NCBI GenBank assembly: GCA_963573315.1
Contig: OY752145.1
Span: 2,542,001 to 2,606,000 of the forward strand
Source: Entomortierella parvispora
Taxonomy: Eukaryota > Mortierellomycota > Mortierellomycetes > Mortierellales > Mortierellaceae
DNA length: 64,000 bases
Direction: 5' to 3'
This document shows, one piece after another, positions 59,381-64,000 of this stretch. Position 1 is the first letter of the stretch. Each line of letters begins with the position of its first letter. The notes below the pieces were generated by a model. That model made no database searches and was not told the origin of the DNA. It saw only the letters and a program-made list of their open reading frames with translations. The translations under genes were made by a program, and so were the position numbers.

Positions 59381-59558
59381 CAAATACTAGAGGGAGAAGT
59401 CCTCTGAGTCGTCGAGCCTTTACGCATGGTTCTCAATCTGGTAAGTCCTGTTTTCATCAACAGCTGTGGACAACAGCTGTGGATATTCAGCCTCTTCCTG
59501 TCGAAATACTCAGAGGAAAATCGATACTAAAAGAAGCACAGCAGGGTCAACCTGCAGT

Positions 59559-59996
59559 ATGGAATTGTCGATGGACGAGGAGCAAATCCTGCAGGCCAAG
59601 GCAATGTGGATGGATGCAGTGAGGGCGGTGGAGGAGCAGGAGCAGGAGCGGGAGGAGTTCATGAGAGAGCGGTTGGAGGAGAAGATGGAGTTTTTGGAGG
59701 AAGATTCTCTGGAGGAGGCGGAGTCTGTTGAGGCTGAGGATTCTCTGGAGGAGGTGGCGTCCGTTGAGGCTGAGGATTCTCTGGAGGAGGTGGAGTCTGT
59801 CGAGCAGGAAGATTCTCTAGAGGATGTGCAGTCTGTTGTGGATGAGAACGATCAACAACAGCCCTCCGTCAAGGCAACTGACGAACTTCACTGGCTCAAG
59901 AAAAGAATCGAAAGGGAAGAGTACCTTTGGTCAAGAGTTCCAGCGACGAAAGAGTCACTTGAAGCTCGGTTCGCCGCCCTGTTGTCAAATCTATGA
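59559..59996 (+). CDS. Acidic coiled-coil protein with 12-residue tandem repeats
   Basis: 145 residues from an ATG at 59559. The N-terminal part is a charged helix (MDAVRAVEEQEQEREEFMRE). Then come four tandem units of EDSLEEVESVEA type (59700-59843, 36 bp each), and a C-terminal helix (LHWLKKRIEREEYLWSRV). No hydrophobic or catalytic motif is visible. The start is uncertain, because the frame is open further upstream to 59466. Function unknown. Confidence 0.5.
   Translation: MELSMDEEQILQAKAMWMDAVRAVEEQEQEREEFMRERLEEKMEFLEEDSLEEAESVEAEDSLEEVASVEAEDSLEEVESVEQEDSLEDVQSVVDENDQQQPSVKATDELHWLKKRIEREEYLWSRVPATKESLEARFAALLSNL
59700..59843 (+). repeat. 36-bp in-frame tandem repeat, four units
   Basis: Units encode EDSLEEAESVEA, EDSLEEVASVEA, EDSLEEVESVEQ and EDSLEDVQSVVD. 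Divergence grows toward the 3' end. Confidence 0.9.
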
Positions 59997-60145
59997 TGGG
60001 GTCAATGCCGGCATGCGCATATCATGTCTCTGGATATGGATTGATATTGCCACCATGAACTGTTACTTTTCTTCGAAGTGTCTTGCTCCCCAGGAACACT
60101 CTTTCAAAAATCAACCTATCGAAGGCTAGTGACTAGGACCAGCTT

Positions 60146-60516
60146 ATGATCAACGACGACGCCTTAGCAGCGTACGACGATTTGACTCACTCGCATCTTC
60201 TCGCGGTCGAAAAAGGTGGCGTGGTCGGTCTCGAACGCATCAGTGGGGCGCTCTTGAAAACAGGGAGTTATCAGTTAAAATATTTTGTTCGGTCTTTACT
60301 TGAAGGACTTGGACGAGCCACAGACGACAAACACCAGCAATATTGCAAACATTACAAAGGAAATTGATGAATCTATTTTCGGAAGAGAGAAAGGTTGTTG
60401 TCACAAGAAATGAACAAGTAAAGAAACTCTTGTCCGAGCTCGCGAATGCCTTTTTGACTACAATTTCTGATAAAAACCTGACGGTTGCAAGAAGAATCTC
60501 ATTCTCACAGGAATAA
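60146..60516 (+). other. Coding-like segment, frame broken
   Basis: One frame starts MINDDALAAYDDLTHSHLL at 60146 and runs to TGA near 60365. A different frame continues as LMNLFSEERKVVVTRNEQVK, then KLLSELANAFLTTISDKN, to TAA at about 60516. There is no evident intron between them. Probably a gene relic of unknown family. Confidence 0.3.
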
Positions 60517-60861
60517 GCTATGGTGCAGGTAGCTGTTTTAACAAACGAAAGGTTCATGTTCTGTTCAGACCTGTAGAGTTGAAATGGAGTGAGTATTGAA
60601 GGTGCATGTGTTTGTTGGCCGTGCAACCGGTTAGTTATATGGCAAATAGCTCTTTTCCCTTCTTTTCCATACGCACTCGGTTCAATAGCTTGAGGGCAAC
60701 TACCAAAATGGACCTTGTCCTAGGGTCCGTAGGAGATGTAGGAGAGGTACATTCCTACAAGCGGCACGCGTACCAACATTGTCTTTGAAGTTCTCGGAGA
60801 GGGAGGAGGCGCCGTGGAGAATGGAGAATCAGATGGCACTGGTTGCATCCCACCATAGCTC

Positions 60862-60884
60862 GGGGGGGGGGGGGGGGGGGGGGG
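60862..60884. repeat. Run of 23 G
   Basis: Uninterrupted G homopolymer in copy C. Copies A and B carry T-rich runs at the matching place (about 36163-36180 and 39230-39240). Confidence 0.9.
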
Positions 60885-62250
60885 TTGTTCTCATGCCTCC
60901 GTCCACCTGTCAGATCCTGAAAACTGGAAGGAGGAAGACGTCTCCTCAGTGAAGATATCTGTCGTGTTGGATCCGATCATCGGATCCTGGACCCTGGATA
61001 CATAAAGAATGCGGTGGAGGGTCCATCTCTCTTTTAAATGACCGATCCTTCTCGGGAAAAGAAAAAGAAGCAGACGTGCTCGGTCTTGATATGTTCTGAA
61101 GAGTGGTCAGGAGCACAAAAGGAGGCGGGTATCTCCCTTCTTCCCTGCGTGGATCTGTTGATCTAGGATCTAGGATGGCATCCAGGACGGTGGCAACAAA
61201 AGATCTTGTCCTCTCCATTGCACTCAGAGCACTCGAGTCTCTGCTGCACCCAAAGATCAGCGATGGTGATCGGTACTCTCTCCTGGATCTCTGGCGCTCC
61301 CCCCGAGGACAAAAGTCGACGAGTCTTGGGGCGACTGCAACCAACACATCCTCCCCGTCACCAAGCAGCCATGTAGCCGGCACCCCCATCTCGCGTCAAA
61401 GCCATACCGCACTCGTACACTTTATACATCTCAACCTAGTATTTTCCAACCTACTTGTACTTCTCAACCTTCTTCTCAACCTATATACCTACTTCTCAGC
61501 CTACTTCTCAGCCTACTTCTCAACCTAGTGAACGTTTCATTCAATTTGGTGGGGACCTGATGACCTTTGTTTTCTTGATCAACTATTACTTCAAGAGATT
61601 CATGTTGTCATTGTTGACGAACACTGCTCGGTTCCTCTCATCAGGAATATTGAAAAGAGTTGACATTTCTTTTTTTATTTATTGCACAGTGATTGCGCGT
61701 TTACTTCTTAGTCTGCGATAACTCAGTGGAACAAGATCGATGGGTCTCTGTATTAAAACCATGAAGAGAACAGAAAGATGGCATCCATTCAAAGGTACAA
61801 GGACAATACGGTCCCAGGGGCCATGGGTTCGATCTCGAAGAGAAGAGCGGCACCGCATCACGTTGGAAGTGACCGTTCCCCGCCAAGCGATGGAGAGGAG
61901 AAGTGAGCAACAGTCAACGACAAAAAAATAGAGAACTCTTGACAAAGTACCTCACCAAAGGCCGAGATCACCCCTCATACACAAATCCAGCCTATCAAAA
62001 TAGCTAAAAGTACACACCAGTATGCAGAGGAGGACATGATGAAGGACTCCTAGAGTCGATCGATCCTCACACGACATCTGGCTTGATGCGCACTCTTCTT
62101 CGCCTATGATATGGAAGGTATAGGGTAGAGTTTGGATCTCGGACAAGGGCTTCAGAGGACTGTAATGATCAGAGAGAGACTCTAGTCGGCCTGTGTTGAC
62201 AATGCTCCTCTCGTTCACGAGGATGGGGTGGGTGAGGACACGGTGCGGGG

Positions 62251-62934
62251 TTTGGTTCCTAAGAAGTGGCAAGACTATGTAAATGGTCAGTGGACGCTAT
62301 CAAGACGCGGTTGCACCTCTATTGCAATTAACCTAGCCAGGGGCTTCCCACCAGCCGCAGAGGTGTTTCTCAGAGTGGCCCCCCCATCTCCCCCACACCC
62401 CGCACCCGCACCCAAGCCCATCCCTCCACTCTCACCCCCTTCTGCTATTGTCCACCTGTAGGTGGGGCCCCAACCATCTTCCGTGAATGGAGGTAGCCGC
62501 GGAGGAGGAGTTTTCTGGGCCAGGATGGCGCTTACCCCCCCCCCCCCCCTCTCCCTCTCCCTCTTGTCCTCTCTTTGCATCCAACGCCCTCACCCAGCCC
62601 ACACCCCCTTCTGCAATTATGCACCTGTAGGTGGGGCCCCAACCATCTTCCGATAATGGAGACAGCCGCGGAGGAGGTGTTTCTGGGTCAGGATGGTGCT
62701 TAACCCCCCCCCCCTTTCCCTCTCCCTCTTGTCCTCTCTTCGCCACCTAAAGTCTTCATTGAAATTCACACAAGCGCCATAGACGCCTTGTCTTGGAGCG
62801 CTTAGCCCACTGCCATTACCTTGTTTGAGCTCAGAGGGGTGGACGACCTGAATGGAATGCGATCCTTGCGCAAGACTTGGTTCCTAAGAAGTGGAAAGAC
62901 TGTGTAAATGGTCAGCGGACGCTACCAAGACGCG
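62251..62934. repeat. Direct repeats flanking an extra unit in copy C
   Basis: The 58-bp repeats lie at 62251-62309 and 62876-62934 (ttcctaagaagtgg, then gtaaatggtcag, then acgct-ccaagacgcg). The interval has two diverged subunits (about 62431-62600 and 62606-62745), both with ctgtaggtggggccccaacc and a C-run. It ends with a diverged version of the sequence at 63083-63190, so the unit looks like an old tandem duplicate. Confidence 0.75.
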
Positions 62935-64000
62935 TGTAAACCCACTTTGTACAGATGTCTCTCAGAGGTCGGCCCCAGCCTCACTCACTCCCTTCGACTT
63001 TATCCACGGAGGGGGCCAGATCACTACATAACAGTGCCAGCCGAAGAAGGTTGAGGACAGCCAGCCCACCGCCACTATTCATCATTGAAACTTCACACAG
63101 GCACCAAAGGACGCCCTGCCCTGAAGCGCTGAGGCCACTGCCATTACCTTGTCTTTGTCCAGGAGCCGACGGTATGGATGGAATATGGATATGGATATGG
63201 TCCATGTGTCCAGTGCTTGGTCCTGTGCATCCACTTGGCCCCGAAGAAATAATAGTAATAGCCGTACCATGGATGGAGGTAGCACCGATGAGATGGCTAG
63301 GATGGGAGAGGAGAAAGCTGTCCTCTTCTTGGGCTTTGGATGGCGGATGGCGCGTACTTTGACTCCCTTCGATGGATGGATGGACGGATGGATGGACGAC
63401 GCGTTCTTGTTTACTTGAAGCGGGACTGCTTTTTGTGTTGACTGGTGGCAAGCCAGCCGCAGCAGAAAAGCTGGCAGGCAGGGGAGGCGTTCTTGGTGGG
63501 CGGCCAGCACTGAAAGCGTGCAAAGATGCAAGGGTGCAAGGACCGAGCATGCTCCAGAGAGCCGGGGTTGCTGTGGAGTCTCTGAAAGCGAGCCTCTGAA
63601 AGCAGCGGATGTTGTTGAAAGGCCGGTGGCCTCTGGCGGAGTTGAAGGTAGCCAGTTGAGAGGCGCTACCCTCGGTCTCTTTGTGGGGAAGAGACGTTCT
63701 TGAAGGACAGCGGGCGGCAGAGGACAGAGCTTTCTTTTGGAGAGCGAAGTGCGTCACCAGAGAGGCAGATGGAGATGGTATTTTTCAGGAACTGGGTCTC
63801 TTGAGACCTGGCTTATGCTTCTCTGGGCCCGAGACGAGAGCTCAGCACTTGTGCTTGTTACTGACCACGCGGTTTGAAGAACGCGCGCTAGCCTGGGCTG
63901 TGCTGCAGTGCTACAAGAGACTACAGGATAGACATGCAAGGGGGCGTTAGTGACTGAAGTACACAAACGAAGGCCTAGGAAGTAGGGCGCAAGGGATTTT

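Larger units (their letters stand above)
60640..64000. mobile_element. Long interspersed repeat, copy C, running off the window
   Basis: About 3.4 kb. 60640-61690 matches copies A and B, 61690-62310 matches A (37000-37605), and 62876-63996 matches A (37542-38671) almost base for base. Between these lies an extra segment (62311-62875) absent from A and flanked by near-identical 58-bp direct repeats. The right end lies beyond the window. Confidence 0.7.

Overview
The window looks like nuclear DNA of an early-diverging fungus, most likely Mortierellomycotina (Mortierella, Linnemannia or Lobosporangium type). The grounds are inference from gene content: genes on both strands with many short GT-AG introns of about 50-130 nt, yeast/fungal-type ATG4, CYT1, MDM35, oxodicarboxylate carrier and YAT permease genes, a ciliate-style MTA1-like adenine methyltransferase (a family kept by early-diverging fungi), a degraded Crinkler-type nuclease gene, and repeat-rich gene-poor stretches. 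No rRNA, tRNA, CRISPR or bacterial features were seen.

Layout. 1-751: 3' end of an unidentified spliced gene. 1.3-3.5 kb: scattered exon-like segments that I could not assemble. 3.6-12.5 kb (minus): a very large seven-exon ATG4 gene, whose small protease core sits between roughly 1,000-1,500 residues of N-terminal and about 950 residues of C-terminal low-complexity sequence. 13.4-14.6 kb: mitochondrial 2-oxodicarboxylate carrier, head-to-head with ATG4. 15.1-16.4 kb: frameshifted gene relic. 16.4-17.0 kb (minus): PB1-domain gene. 17.45 kb: small secreted six-cysteine protein. 18.3-19.5 kb: broken Crinkler/REase-fold gene. 21.0-22.8 kb: large membrane protein. 23.0-23.8 kb: small PARP-fold protein. 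24.1-25.8 kb: cytochrome c1. 26.0-27.4 kb (minus): MTA1-like MT-A70 methyltransferase, divergent from MDM35 at 27.6 kb. 28.6-30.0 kb: unknown acidic protein. 31.8-33.7 kb: mitochondrial PDK/BCKDK-family kinase. 34.0-35.3 kb: catalase-like protein. 35.5-35.8 kb (minus): secreted acyl-carrier-protein-like protein in which Asp replaces the prosthetic-group Ser.

36-40 kb and 60.6-64 kb hold copies of one long interspersed repeat, with a diverged, internally deleted copy at 58 kb. Between them lie a degraded gene (40.5-41.9 kb), a BAT2-N-type protein gene with a GC-AG first intron (43.4-47.7 kb), an amino-acid permease (48-49.8 kb), two divergently transcribed paralogous monocarboxylate-type MFS transporters with matching intron positions (52.5-57.7 kb), and small repeat-bearing ORFs (59-60.5 kb).

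Functionally the intact genes form no operon or cluster. Several are mitochondrial: the carrier, CYT1, MDM35 and the PDK-type kinase. The most interesting items are the giant ATG4, the MTA1-like methyltransferase, the Ser-less secreted ACP, the small PARP-like protein and the repeat family. All splice models were worked out by hand from reading frame and consensus sites. For ATG4, the carrier, CYT1, the methyltransferase, MDM35, the PARP-like gene, the BAT2-type gene, the permease and both MFS genes, the summed exon lengths are exact multiples of three.
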